64,000 nt of DNA from Mesorhizobium_K quangtriensis (GCF_040081925.1 NZ_JBEBMF010000005.1:269563-333562); one strand, 5' to 3'. Counted from the first letter of the stretch, positions 34,031-42,757 are shown. Program-made: numbers and translations. Notes: generated by a model not told the origin, from the sequence alone.

Positions 34031-34294
34031 AAATTGATGCACAGTTCAGACGCGACGTAGACCACAGCTTCAGGTGCTGGTCCAAAGCGTCAGTCCGGGT
34101 CCGGTGACTGGAATGCCAGTTTCGCTTCGCGTGCTTAGTATGGTTGGGACCACCGCCATGTTATAAGTGAGCGGTGGCCTGTTCGTTCAAGTCTTTCCGA
34201 CTTCGGTCTGATCGGGCCGAGCACCCTATCGCCAGACTTGTGACGGAAACCAATCACGGCCTGCCAACCTGAAAAATTCACTGAGGAAAATTGG

Positions 34295-35008
34295 ATGTGT
34301 CTGTCAGCTCAGGTCAGCTTTGCCGCCAGCGTGTTTCTGGTAGGCGGCGGTACGGCGATCACAATCATCGCTGCGCGGAAAAACTGGCGCTATGTGCCCA
34401 TGGCCCTGATGCCGCTGTTTGCGGGACTACAGCAATTCATGGAGGGCAATGTCTGGCTAGGAATGACCGGCGACAATCCGTTTCAGGTGCTCTGGGGGGC
34501 ACTCGGGTTCATTTTTTTCACTTGGTTCATGTGGCCGATCTGGGTGCCGTTTTCAATGTATGTGATCGAACCCTCTGACAGCCCGCGCAAGCCGCTTTTC
34601 TTGATCTTTTCGCTAATAGGGCTGGTATTCGGCGTTCTGCTCTATGTCCCGCACGGACTGCATTCCGAAATGGTGGTGGTCGAGATCAACAACCAGTCGC
34701 TGGCCTATGAAAAGTCGATGTGGCTGGATTACCTTATGCCCCGCACATTGACCAATGTGATTTATGTCTTGCTGATCATCGTGCCCCCTGCCATGTCCCA
34801 CTACCTGCACCTGCGCCACTTCGCGCTGACACTGGTAGCTGTTGTGGTCATCGATATGACTTTGCTGACTTACGCTTATATTTCGTTTTTCTGCCTGCTC
34901 GCCGGACTAGCCACCTTGCATCTGGTCTACATCATCCTGAAGAACAAATGCGCTCGGGAATGTCCGGAGCTTTTCCCGGAAATGGCGCCGTCCAAAGCGT
35001 GGCTTTAA
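34295..35008 (+). CDS. DUF6629-type membrane protein
   Basis: 237 residues from ATG at 34295, with CTGAGGAAAA upstream. Seven hydrophobic segments. The N-terminus MCLSAQVSFAASVFLVGGG matches the MCxSxxxSF start typical of DUF6629 proteins, followed by PLFAGLQQFMEGNVWLGM, also characteristic (QQ-x-EG). The C-terminus ends NKCARECPELFPEM. Function of the family is unknown. It lies alone between the P2-type ATPase and decayed insertion-sequence DNA. Confidence 0.75.
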   Translation: MCLSAQVSFAASVFLVGGGTAITIIAARKNWRYVPMALMPLFAGLQQFMEGNVWLGMTGDNPFQVLWGALGFIFFTWFMWPIWVPFSMYVIEPSDSPRKPLFLIFSLIGLVFGVLLYVPHGLHSEMVVVEINNQSLAYEKSMWLDYLMPRTLTNVIYVLLIIVPPAMSHYLHLRHFALTLVAVVVIDMTLLTYAYISFFCLLAGLATLHLVYIILKNKCARECPELFPEMAPSKAWL

Positions 35009-35179
35009 TCGTCGCTATCTGAAGGTTGAACGTAAGAGCGCTGTTCCGGCGGCATCTTTCGCGCGCCGCCGTGTGTCACGACGATCCGAGCCTTTGAGGG
35101 TTTCGACACATGACGATTTCAGAGCTTACGCTTGAATCCAGCGATCTGAGCCCGCGCGCCGTTTCGAGGTGTTCATGGG

Positions 35180-35700
35180 TTCCGGCGGCGGCCCAAATGG
35201 TTGCCGGAGCAGAAAGCGCGAATCGTAGCGGAAAGGTACGATGTCGGCGAGACCGTGAATGCGGTGGTTCGGCGATACCATCGTCCCCGCAGCAAATTTG
35301 CGCCTGGCGTCGGGCCGCGGGTCTGCCGGTGGCGGAGGTGTCGGCACCAGAAGCGCTATTTGGTCCGACGGTGGTCGCAGCGCCGGTGTCGGAGCCGGCG
35401 GGTACAGTGGCTGCCGAAACAGCGGAAACGCCGCCCGACATCGTGCCGGCTCAGCTGCGCGTGATCGTCGTGCGCCGGCTCAAATATGCCTGCCGCGCAT
35501 CCGAGGAGGTGGTCGTGCAGGCTCCGGCGCCGGCGCAAATGATCGAAGGCGGCCTTCGACCCAGTCGACGGTCGCGCGGGTGCTGGTGAGCAAATGTGGC
35601 GACCCCCCTGTCGATGTGGCGAAACGCAGATCTACTCCCGACAGGGCTTGAATCTGTTGCTCGACCTTGGCCGACTGGGTCGGCCGCGCCACCGGGCTTT
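35180..35700 (+). mobile_element. IS66-family remnant (TnpA fused to TnpC fragment, frameshifted)
   Basis: Pieces of two IS66 proteins are scattered over three frames. The first is the accessory helix-turn-helix protein: PEQKARIVAERYDVGETVNAVVRR, then PQQICAWRRAAGLPVAE. Next come TnpC pieces: VRRLKYACRASEEVVVQAPA, ending PAQMIEGGL, then STVARVLVSK, TQIYSRQGLNL and STLADWVGRAT. The TnpB gene and most of TnpC are absent. The element is dead, with at least three frame changes. The rest of 35009-35858 shows no gene. Confidence 0.75.
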
Positions 35701-35858
35701 TGCGTCCGGCGACGGGGAAGGTGACGATCGAGTCCGCACTCCCAGCTGATGCCTTCTCGCTGGCGCTCGACGAGGTGGGGTATGCGGCGACTGCCCCGTG
35801 ACTGCCAGGTTCGGAACCATTGCCGCGAGAGATGGTTCTCCGCCGGAAGGAATCGATT

Positions 35859-36620
35859 ATGGCGGTTTCAGCGGCGCGGAAGGCCGAACTCTACAGAATG
35901 GTCACCCCTGAACATACGTGTCCGTGGGGCCTGAAAGCGCTTGACCTGTTGAAGCGTGAGGGCTTCGAGGTTGAAGACCATCACCTGCAATCGCGAGAGC
36001 AGACGGACGCCTTCAAGGCGAAGCATCAGGTTGAGACCACTCCCCAGACCTTCATCGGGGGACAGCGCGTCGGCGGCTACGACGACCTGCGCGAATATCT
36101 CGGCAAGGAGGTCAAGGACAAGGACGCCGTCACCTACACCCCTGTCATCGCGCTCTTCGGCATGGCGCTTGCAATGGCACTTGCCGGTAGCTGGGCCGCC
36201 TACGGCACCGTCGCCACGCTCGCGGCGGCCGAATGGTTCGTGGCCTTCGCCATGTGTCTTCTCGCGCTCCAGAAGCTGAAGGACGTCGACAGCTTCGCGA
36301 CCATGTTCCTGAACTATGACCTGCTGGCGAAGCGCTGGGTGCCTTATGCCAGGATCTACCCCTTCGCCGAGGGATTGGCGGGCGTGCTGATGATCTCTGG
36401 CACACTGACTTGGATCTCGATCCCTGTCGCACTTTTCATCGGAGGCATCGGGGCGGTGTCGGTGTTTAAGGCCGTATATATCGACCGCCGGGAACTCAAG
36501 TGCGCCTGCGTCGGCGGCGACAGCAACGTGCCGCTTGGATTCGTCTCGCTCACCGAGAACCTCATGATGGTCGGCATGGCCGTCTGGATGATCCTCAAGC
36601 CGATCGGCATGGGGCACTGA
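35859..36620 (+). CDS. Glutaredoxin-like domain fused to a MauE/DoxX-like membrane domain
   Basis: 253 residues from ATG at 35859, with GGAAGGAATC upstream. Residues 1-85 are a glutaredoxin fold: HTCPWGLKALDLLKREGFEV, then the cis-Pro loop ETTPQTFIGGQRVGGYDDL. The active site keeps only one Cys (CPWG), so it is monothiol. Residues about 95-253 have four membrane helices and a C-terminal CACVGGDSNVPLGF motif, as in MauE-type proteins that assist periplasmic disulfide chemistry. A membrane thiol-transfer role is inferred. The DUF305 protein follows 16 bases later, so metal stress is a likely context. Confidence 0.88.
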   Translation: MAVSAARKAELYRMVTPEHTCPWGLKALDLLKREGFEVEDHHLQSREQTDAFKAKHQVETTPQTFIGGQRVGGYDDLREYLGKEVKDKDAVTYTPVIALFGMALAMALAGSWAAYGTVATLAAAEWFVAFAMCLLALQKLKDVDSFATMFLNYDLLAKRWVPYARIYPFAEGLAGVLMISGTLTWISIPVALFIGGIGAVSVFKAVYIDRRELKCACVGGDSNVPLGFVSLTENLMMVGMAVWMILKPIGMGH

Positions 36621-36636
36621 AACGAAGGAGACTGCG

Positions 36637-37119
36637 ATGTCACAGGATCACGGAAACCACAATTCGGGCGGGCACGGCCGTCCCTACATGATGTTCTGGG
36701 TAAACATGGTACTCGGCCTCGCGGTCATGTACGTCGTCATGTTTACGATGATCGACGGCTTGGGCGACTTCAGGAACAACCTGAACATGTTCTACATGGC
36801 AGTCACCATGTGGGCGCCAATGGGCATCTTCATGCTGGTGACGATGCCGGGCATGTTCCCCAAAAGGCGCATGAACGTCGCTCTCTACATCGTCTTTGCC
36901 CTCCTGACGGCGGCTTCCTTCTGGGCGACGCGGGCCCAGGCTCTGATCGACGACCGACAGTTCGTCGCATCGATGATCCCACATCACTCCGGCGCGATCC
37001 TGATGTGTCGGGAGGCGAACCTGAACGATCCTGAGCTGGTGGCCCTGTGCAGCGAGATCACCAAGGCGCAACGGGAAGAGATCGATCAAATGGAACGTAT
37101 CGCTGAGAGGCTACCGTAG
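36637..37119 (+). CDS. Membrane-anchored DUF305 protein
   Basis: 160 residues from ATG at 36637, after AAGGAGACTG. Three hydrophobic segments (about 18-42, 53-73, 80-97) come first, then a DUF305 core in residues 100-160 (DDRQFVASMIPHHSGAILM, EITKAQREEIDQMERIAE). The N-terminus is His/Gly-rich (HGNHNSGGHG). It differs from the secreted DUF305 at 4154 by being anchored. Co-transcription with the glutaredoxin fusion is likely. Metal binding by the HH pair is inferred. Confidence 0.85.
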   Translation: MSQDHGNHNSGGHGRPYMMFWVNMVLGLAVMYVVMFTMIDGLGDFRNNLNMFYMAVTMWAPMGIFMLVTMPGMFPKRRMNVALYIVFALLTAASFWATRAQALIDDRQFVASMIPHHSGAILMCREANLNDPELVALCSEITKAQREEIDQMERIAERLP

Positions 37120-37120
37120 C

Positions 37121-37141
37121 CATCGCCGCCGACCGGCGATG
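37121..37141 (+). terminator. Hairpin after membrane DUF305 gene
   Basis: CATCGCCG and CGGCGATG form a perfect 8-base stem with a 5-base loop, starting 2 bases after the stop codon. No T-run. The following 240 bases (37142-37379) show no supportable gene. Confidence 0.55.
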
Positions 37142-37379
37142 GGCCACACCGCGTACGGAGACGCGCTCGTCGGTCGACATAATGCCGCGTGCCTGATCAT
37201 GTTCGGCCTCGTTTCCGACGGATCGCTTATCCTGCGCGAGACGGTGAAGCCGGAGTCGTGGTTAGATGACGAGCACGCGACGACGTCGGCCGGAAGGCTG
37301 ACCCTACAGCGCTTCCTCAGATGTTGGGCTATCGAGACGCGAACGGAAAGCAGGAGATTGATATCCCGAGGTGACGGCC

Positions 37380-37899
37380 ATGAGAGGAATCAGAATCCTT
37401 ACGACCGCTGCGGCCTTGATCGTTGCCGCTGAAGGAGCGGCCGGAGACGACAACGTTGGGCCGCCCGTCGGCGTATACCTCTGGCACCCGGTTACGTCGC
37501 GGGCGCCCACGGATGACGATTGCCGTGCCCTCGTTGCCGAGTTGCAGCCGTCGCGCGCCAAGGCGGAAGACTGGCTGTGGGGCCGTGTGCCGGAAGGGGC
37601 TCCGAGAGCGGTGGAGTTCTATCTGTTTCTTTCGGAGACGCCGATGGAGCCCACGTTCGCGGCGGAGGGTGACTACGACTACGGCTCGGTCGTATGGGAC
37701 AGAACGACCGCCAGGGGGGACGACGCCATTCGAACTCACGCCCGACGACAATTCCGATGTCAGGATCAAGGGAACGCTATCGGCGCCATCAGACCGTGAG
37801 GTGGTCGCCGTCACGCTCGAGAATGTGCCTTTCGATGGAAAGACGGTCGCGCGCACCACGTATTTCTGCCGCTTCGAAGATCAGGCCACGGAAGCCTAA
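37380..37899 (+). pseudogene. Secreted protein of unknown function, frameshifted in a G6 run
   Basis: ATG at 37380 opens a signal peptide (ILTTAAALIVAAEGAAG) and continues to YDYGSVVWDRTTAR. At the G6 run at 37714-37719 the frame switches: the remainder (TTPFELTPDDNSDVRIKG, VTLENVPFDGKTVARTTYFC) is read one frame over, to a stop at 37899. Joined, the product would be about 172 residues. Alternatively the upstream frame stops at 37799 and makes a shorter protein. No family recognised. The run of six G suggests a slippage or sequencing error. Confidence 0.55.
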
Positions 37900-37961
37900 A
37901 ACCTTCGCACCGACATCGCGAGTTGGCGAAAACCGTCAGGCCTGCCTGCTTGGCGAATACG

Positions 37962-39173
37962 TCATATCTTCACAAGCATGGCGGTCACGTACATGAAGCC
38001 CACGCCCAGTGCGAGGCCCGACAGCACCGGGAGCGATCCGAAGACGGCGCTTCCTCCGCCGCGGTTGCGCATCAGTAGCGCGCCGACCTCGACGATGACC
38101 TGAAGGATGGCGCCGGCGCCAATCGCCAGCGCCAGCGCGGACCAATGTGGAGCGGTGGCGAGACTGCCGATCCAGATGCCGAGCACCGCCGGACCGCCCG
38201 CGAGCAGCGCCAGGCCCGCGAAGGTCCAGAGCGGCGGACGCACCTTCAGGATGGGCGCCGCGATGCCGATGCCCTCGGTGATGTTGTGCAGGGTGAAGCC
38301 GATGACAAGGAACGTTCCGAGCCCGGCGGCACCGGCGGCGAAGGCGGCGCCGATCGCCAAACCTTCGCCGAGATTGTGCAGCCCGATGCCGAGCGCGATG
38401 TAGGTCGCAAGAGCCAGGCCGCTCGGACGGCCCTGCCTGCGGGAGACGGCCATCAGCAGGAGGAAGCTCGAAGCGGCCGTCAACACGACCATCGCCTGGC
38501 CCTGAAAGATCGCGGCCGCCCGGGACGCAAACTCGAACGAATCTTCCAGCGTGTCGACCACCAGGAAGCCGAGCAGGCCGATGGTCAAAGCCAGCAGGAA
38601 GTCCATCATCGCCGGTCTAGCGCCTCGCAGGGCCGGATAGAACATCAGTCCGACGACGACAGGCAGGATGCCCACGAAGGCGCCAAGGATTGCCTGCGAT
38701 ACCAGATTGCCCGAGGTGACCGAAGGCGTCGCCACGGCAACCGGGATGGCGTGTTCGAACGTTGCGCCCGTATTGGTGACAAAGGTCACAAGATGGGCTT
38801 CGCCGATCACCCACGGAAACGGCACGCTGATCCAGGCAGTGTTGCCGCGCTCGATCGCTCCAGCGGGCTCCTGTGCAAACCCCCAGTAAGCCGCGTCGAC
38901 CTGGACCTGCGCGATCCTCATCGGTTCCGAGCCGCCGGCCCGCACCAAGAGACGCAAACCATCGTTGTCGAGGATCGTCCGCTCGATGGTCAGGGATTCG
39001 ACCGGCGGCGCACCATTGTCGAAGCGGGCAAGCGGGTTGGTGGCGACGAGCCACCACACGGCGGCGGCAAGCACTAGAAGCGGCGCAAGCACCCATAGCG
39101 CGGTCTGCCATACCGGTGGCGGTTTCCGGGGAGCAATCGCTTCAAGCCGTTCGGTGGTGAGGTGTTCGTTCAT
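37962..39173 (-). CDS. ZIP-family metal transporter with an extracytoplasmic extension
   Basis: 403 residues from ATG at 39173. Residues about 20-160 have one membrane helix (TALWVLAPLLVLAAAVWWLV) and a periplasmic beta-rich segment. Residues 170-403 are a ZIP core of about eight helices, with the paired metal motifs GLHNLGEGLAIGAAF and TLHNITEGIGIAAP. ZIP proteins move Zn, Mn or Fe. The start overlaps the multicopper oxidase stop (ATGA). The operon lies behind MntR boxes, which points to manganese-linked control; transport direction is not shown by sequence. Confidence 0.88.
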   Translation of the reverse strand: MNEHLTTERLEAIAPRKPPPVWQTALWVLAPLLVLAAAVWWLVATNPLARFDNGAPPVESLTIERTILDNDGLRLLVRAGGSEPMRIAQVQVDAAYWGFAQEPAGAIERGNTAWISVPFPWVIGEAHLVTFVTNTGATFEHAIPVAVATPSVTSGNLVSQAILGAFVGILPVVVGLMFYPALRGARPAMMDFLLALTIGLLGFLVVDTLEDSFEFASRAAAIFQGQAMVVLTAASSFLLLMAVSRRQGRPSGLALATYIALGIGLHNLGEGLAIGAAFAAGAAGLGTFLVIGFTLHNITEGIGIAAPILKVRPPLWTFAGLALLAGGPAVLGIWIGSLATAPHWSALALAIGAGAILQVIVEVGALLMRNRGGGSAVFGSLPVLSGLALGVGFMYVTAMLVKI

Positions 39174-40285
39174 GACACGGCCTCGACGACATCGAACATG
39201 CCCATCCACCCGAGTTCGGTGAACTCCGACTGGTGGGCGTGGAACATATAGAGGCCCGGCTCATGTTCGGCGAAGGTGAACTCCAGGATGCCGCGCTGCG
39301 CCTGGCACTGGATGATGAGATCGACGGTCTTTAGCGTCGGCGTCAGCGTCGTGCCCTGGTCGAAATAGTCGAAGAAGTTCGCATGCAGATGGAAGGAATT
39401 GATCGGGTCGAACTCGGTGACGTTGGCGAGGTAGATGCGGACCGGGCGGTCCTTGACGATCCTGATCGGCTTCTTGGCGTAGCAATGGGCGATCGTGTTG
39501 CAGGCGTAGAACTCGTTTTCGCCGTCGAAGGCGTTCATCACCATCGCCAGTTCCTGCCAGCCGGCGTTCTCGGGCGTGCCGAGGAGGCGCGACCGCGCGA
39601 CCTGGGCCAGGTCCGGATGACGATCGGGATCCGGATCGACGACGAATAGACCATACATGCCCTTGTGAATATGCCGGGCCAGCGGAAGGGCGTGGCAATG
39701 GTAGAGGTGGCATCCAAAGGGCTTGGCATCGAACTCGTAGACGAACTCCTCGCCAGGTCCGATCAATCCGGCGCCCGGTATTCCGTCCATCCGTGCCGCA
39801 TGGATCCCGTGGAAATGCATCGAATGGGGATGCGAGGCATAGTTGCGGAACACGATGCGCAGCCGCTCGCCCTCCTTCGCCCGCAACGCCGGCCCAGGCA
39901 CGCGTCCGTTGTAGGTCCAGGCCGGGAACATCACTCCTGGAGCAATTTCGATCTCCTTGTCTTCGGCCGTTACCTCGAATGTGCGCAGTGGCCTGCCGTC
40001 GGGGAGAGTGGATAGGGTCCCGGTATCCCAGTCCGTCAGCATAGCGGTCGGATCGAAACCGTTGCGGGTGTCGTCCACGTCGCCCACTGTGATCATCGCG
40101 CCATGCGCCATGCGGTGGGCGGGGACCGCCACGTCACCTGTAGCAGGACTCGCAGCGCCATGACCGGCCGGATGGGCCGTTTGGCCGGACGCAGTTTGGC
40201 TGGAGAGTGCCGCCCCTCCGGCGGCGAGAAGCCCCGCTCCGAGAAATCCTCGGCGGCCCAGGTCGAACGGCAACCAGCGCTTCAT
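39170..40285 (-). CDS. Two-domain multicopper oxidase, Tat-exported
   Basis: 371 residues. The N-terminus RRGFLGAGLLAAGGAA follows a twin-arginine pattern. Copper motifs SMHFHGIH, CHLYHCHALP and, near the C-terminus, NSFHLHANFFDY and MFHAHQSEF are present. The length and two-cupredoxin layout fit small bacterial multicopper oxidases rather than the three-domain CopA type. It sits first in an operon with a ZIP transporter, under two predicted MntR boxes, so it could oxidise Mn(II) or Fe(II) rather than Cu(I). That is inference. Confidence 0.88.
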   Translation of the reverse strand: MKRWLPFDLGRRGFLGAGLLAAGGAALSSQTASGQTAHPAGHGAASPATGDVAVPAHRMAHGAMITVGDVDDTRNGFDPTAMLTDWDTGTLSTLPDGRPLRTFEVTAEDKEIEIAPGVMFPAWTYNGRVPGPALRAKEGERLRIVFRNYASHPHSMHFHGIHAARMDGIPGAGLIGPGEEFVYEFDAKPFGCHLYHCHALPLARHIHKGMYGLFVVDPDPDRHPDLAQVARSRLLGTPENAGWQELAMVMNAFDGENEFYACNTIAHCYAKKPIRIVKDRPVRIYLANVTEFDPINSFHLHANFFDYFDQGTTLTPTLKTVDLIIQCQAQRGILEFTFAEHEPGLYMFHAHQSEFTELGWMGMFDVVEAVS

Positions 40286-40333
40286 GAGTCACTTCCCTTA
40301 GCCATTGCGAACAAGGAAAGCACAGCACCTGAA

Positions 40334-40351
40334 ATATAGCAATTGCTATAT
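40334..40351. promoter_or_regulatory. MntR box 1
   Basis: Perfect 18-base palindrome ATATAGCAATTGCTATAT. It has the ATAGC-N4-GCTAT core of the E. coli MntR site. It lies 48 bases upstream of the multicopper oxidase start on the minus strand. Confidence 0.75.
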
Positions 40352-40399
40352 CCTGACCTTGGCCTGATTTTCGCCGTGCTGCCGTTGTCGGAATGACCT

Positions 40400-40413
40400 A
40401 TAGCCGCGGCTAT
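40400..40413. promoter_or_regulatory. MntR box 2
   Basis: Perfect 14-base palindrome ATAGCCGCGGCTAT, again with ATAGC-N4-GCTAT. It lies 36 bases upstream of the preferred mntR start (40450) and suggests autoregulation. It would fall inside the coding sequence if an upstream ATG at 40393 were used, which argues against that start. Confidence 0.7.
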
Positions 40414-40449
40414 GATATAGACCGAGTGATCGCGGAAGTGGCTGTCCCA

Positions 40450-40902
40450 ATGCACGATCGACCATCTACCGAGGAAGCTGTCTCGCTTGTCGACGCAGGC
40501 ACACATGTCGAAAGCTTTCGGCAAACGCGCAGCAACAGGCGCACGGAACTCGTCGAGGACTACGTCGAGTTGATCGCCGATCTGATCGATCATGACGGAG
40601 AGGCGCGCCAGGTCGAGATCGCGCAGCGGCTGGGCGTCGCGCAGCCGACGGTGGCAAAGATGCTGAAGCGCCTCGCCTTGGACGGACTGATCCAGCAGCG
40701 TCGTTACCGTGGCGTGTTCCTGACGGAAGCGGGCAAGGAACTTGCGCACGTCAGCCGCGAGCGGCATCAAATCGTCCAGTCGTTTCTCTGCGCCCTCGGG
40801 ATCAGTCCGGAAACCGCGCGGATCGACGCCGAAGGGATAGAGCACCATGTGAGCGCCGAAACGCTGGATGCGTTTCGGGCGTTTCTGCTGCGTGGAGCCT
40901 GA
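40450..40902 (+). CDS. mntR: MntR-type manganese-responsive regulator (DtxR family)
   Basis: 150 residues from ATG at 40450. The helix-turn-helix (ARQVEIAQRLGVAQPTVAKM) and metal-binding dimer half (SRERHQIVQSFLCALGISPE, GIEHHVSAETLDAFRAFLL) match E. coli MntR closely, with similar length. An upstream in-frame ATG at 40393 is rejected because MntR box 2 lies between it and 40450. The regulator binds Mn(II) and DNA to repress or activate Mn genes. It is divergent from the ZIP/multicopper oxidase operon with two boxes between them. Confidence 0.92.
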   Translation: MHDRPSTEEAVSLVDAGTHVESFRQTRSNRRTELVEDYVELIADLIDHDGEARQVEIAQRLGVAQPTVAKMLKRLALDGLIQQRRYRGVFLTEAGKELAHVSRERHQIVQSFLCALGISPETARIDAEGIEHHVSAETLDAFRAFLLRGA

Positions 40903-41010
40903 ACGATTTAGGCGAGACGGAAGATCCTCAGCCGCCTGGAGCCTCACAGCTTGCCGTTACCGACGGGCGGCCTGCGGCACCCGCAGGCGCGCTTGGCAAT
41001 TGCCAAGTCG

Positions 41011-41424
41011 TCAGTGCTCGCTTTCGCAAAGATCGTGGTTGGCGAGCGCCCGAATAACGTAGCAGTCGCGGATCTGGTCGCCGCTGCACTGGGTCGAAAT
41101 GCGTTCAAGTTCGTGTTCGAGGCGCCTGAGTTTCTCGATTCGATCACGCACGGACTTCAGCTGCTCCGTGGCGATCCGATCCGCCTGATCGCATGGCCGT
41201 TCCGGATGCGCACTGAGATCAATCAACTCGCGGATCGACTCGATGGTCATGCCGAGATCGCGTGCGTGCTTGATGAAGGACAGGCGCTCCCTTTCGCTCC
41301 GGCCATAACGGCGCTGATTGCCTTCGGACCGTTCTGCAGGGGCGATCAGGCCCATCTGTTCGTAGTACCGGATTGTGGGCACCTTCACCCCGGTTCTGCG
41401 CGACAGATCGCCAATCGTGAGCAT
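41011..41424 (-). CDS. MerR-family metal-responsive regulator (CadR/PbrR/ZntR-like)
   Basis: 137 residues from ATG at 41424, with GGAGCC upstream; ATG at 41451 is inside the palindromic site. The N-terminus LTIGDLSRRTGVKVPTIRYYE is the winged helix-turn-helix, followed by a long dimer helix. Cysteines sit where soft-metal ligands occur in CadR, PbrR and ZntR: one at the start of the helix (RPCDQADRI) and a C-terminal set (STQCSGDQIRDCYVIRAL, DLCE). The likely metals are Cd, Pb or Zn. It twists a promoter with a 19-20 base spacer to activate it. The zntA promoter at 52723 is a candidate target. Confidence 0.88.
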   Translation of the reverse strand: MLTIGDLSRRTGVKVPTIRYYEQMGLIAPAERSEGNQRRYGRSERERLSFIKHARDLGMTIESIRELIDLSAHPERPCDQADRIATEQLKSVRDRIEKLRRLEHELERISTQCSGDQIRDCYVIRALANHDLCESEH

Positions 41425-41449
41425 GTTTTCGGCTCCACATCTATTCAAC

Positions 41450-41468
41450 ATCTATAGTGACTATAGAT
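41450..41468. promoter_or_regulatory. MerR-type operator next to the MerR gene
   Basis: ATCTATAG-TGA-CTATAGAT, a perfect inverted repeat with 3 bases between arms. It resembles the CadR/PbrR sites (CTATAGTxxCTAxAG). It lies 25 bases upstream of the MerR start codon, fitting autoregulation. No strong -35/-10 pair with the right spacing is obvious. Confidence 0.65.
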
Positions 41469-41619
41469 TACTGTTCCTGGCAATCGGCGGCAACGGCGCG
41501 ATTTTGTCGCGCCCTATGAACGGCATGAGGAGCAATCCTTCGAACTCGTGACTTGAACCTCACCCAGCCTGAGGTCGTATGCTTGTCAAAAATGAATTCG
41601 TTCGCTTGAGGAAACCGAC

Positions 41620-42132
41620 TTGAACAGAACCACGATCAACGGAACTGCCCTCTTCGCACTTTGCATCTCGACAACGGCAGCGTGGGCGCAGGACTCGCAT
41701 GATCGCGGCAATCAGGAGATCGCTGTCGAGCATGCCGAGATCGTATTGTCGCCGCCTGGTGCAATGATGATGGCCGGCTACCTCGCCATCTGGAACGGTA
41801 CCGGCGCCCAAGCTGGGCTGGTGTCAGTCGAGAGCCACATGTTCGGCTCGATCTCGATCCACAACACCATCGTCACCGGCGACGTGGCGCGCATGAGGCC
41901 CGTCGCAGGTCCCGTCCCGATTCCCGGTCATTCCGAACTACTAATGAAACGTGGCGGCATCCATCTGATGATTTCCGATCCGAAAGGACCACTTGCGGCG
42001 GGAGACGCCGTACCGATCGCTTTGGTGTTCGAGGACGGGAGCCGCATCGCGAGCAGCGCCCGCCTGCTCGCCCCGGCCGGAAAGACCATCGACCATCACC
42101 ATGGCGAAGCAGACGGAAGTGGCAACGAATGA
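41620..42132 (+). CDS. PCuAC-family periplasmic copper chaperone
   Basis: 170 residues with a TTG start (41620) after GAGGAAACC. Residues 1-23 form a signal peptide ending AWA-QD. The cupredoxin-like body shows the PCuAC elements GAMMMAGYLAIWNGT, a His/Met pair (SISIHNTIVTGDVARM), and GHSELLMKRGGIHLMI, which carry His/Met copper ligands. It ends in DHHHGEADGS. In the family it delivers Cu(I) to the Cu-A centre of cytochrome oxidase. The start of the SCO gene overlaps the stop (ATGA), matching the usual PCuAC-SCO pair. Confidence 0.88.
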   Translation: MNRTTINGTALFALCISTTAAWAQDSHDRGNQEIAVEHAEIVLSPPGAMMMAGYLAIWNGTGAQAGLVSVESHMFGSISIHNTIVTGDVARMRPVAGPVPIPGHSELLMKRGGIHLMISDPKGPLAAGDAVPIALVFEDGSRIASSARLLAPAGKTIDHHHGEADGSGNE

Positions 42133-42743
42133 ACGTCACGACTTTTCGCTGGATCATCTGGTCGATGGTGGCGGTGTGTCTCGCGGTCCTCGTGGTGCTC
42201 GGGGGCTTCGGGCGAAGCGCGCCTTTCGGCAGCGAAGCCCAAGACGCTACCTCTGGCGCTACCGCCAAGATCGGCGGGCCATTTTCGATGACGGCTCATA
42301 CTGGCGAGACGGTGACGGAAAAGACCTATGCGGGCAAGGGCTGGCTCGTCTTCATGGGCTTCACCAACTGTCCCGACATCTGCCCGAGGACGTTGGCCGA
42401 AATGTCGTCCTGGTTCGACGCGCTCGGTCCCGAGGCGGACAAGCTGCGTGGATTTCTGGTCTCTGTGGACCCGGAAAGGGATACGATCGAGAATCTCAAG
42501 CTCTACATGTCGTCATTCGATCCGCGTATTGTCGCCCTTCGGCCCGAACCTTCCGAACTGGCGGGCTTCGCCAAGGCGTTCAAAGTCTACTACGAGAAGG
42601 TGGACACGGGCGGAGGCGACTACACGATGGATCATACGGCGGGCGTGCTTCTTTTCGACCGCGATGGCGATTTCTCCGGAACGATCGACATGCATGAGGA
42701 TCGCGACGTCGCCCTGCAGAAGATCCGGCGTCTCGTGGAATGA
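42129..42743 (+). CDS. SCO1/SenC copper chaperone
   Basis: 204 residues. A membrane anchor occupies residues about 10-28. The thioredoxin-like domain has GFTNCPDICPRTLAEM with the copper/redox pair C81 and C85, the SVDPERDTIE loop, and the conserved His169 in YTMDHTAGVLLFD. It transfers or reduces copper for cytochrome oxidase assembly in the periplasm. It forms an operon with PCuAC and, 14 bases later, DUF411. Confidence 0.93.
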   Translation: MNVTTFRWIIWSMVAVCLAVLVVLGGFGRSAPFGSEAQDATSGATAKIGGPFSMTAHTGETVTEKTYAGKGWLVFMGFTNCPDICPRTLAEMSSWFDALGPEADKLRGFLVSVDPERDTIENLKLYMSSFDPRIVALRPEPSELAGFAKAFKVYYEKVDTGGGDYTMDHTAGVLLFDRDGDFSGTIDMHEDRDVALQKIRRLVE

Positions 42744-42757
42744 ATGGAGGACCAACG

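Noticed and set aside
37139..37432. 97-codon plus-strand frame after membrane DUF305
   Set aside because: No ribosome site, no features, and it runs into the start of the next gene in another frame.
38145..39077. 310-codon plus-strand frame opposite the ZIP gene
   Set aside because: Shadow of the ZIP coding region; no family features.
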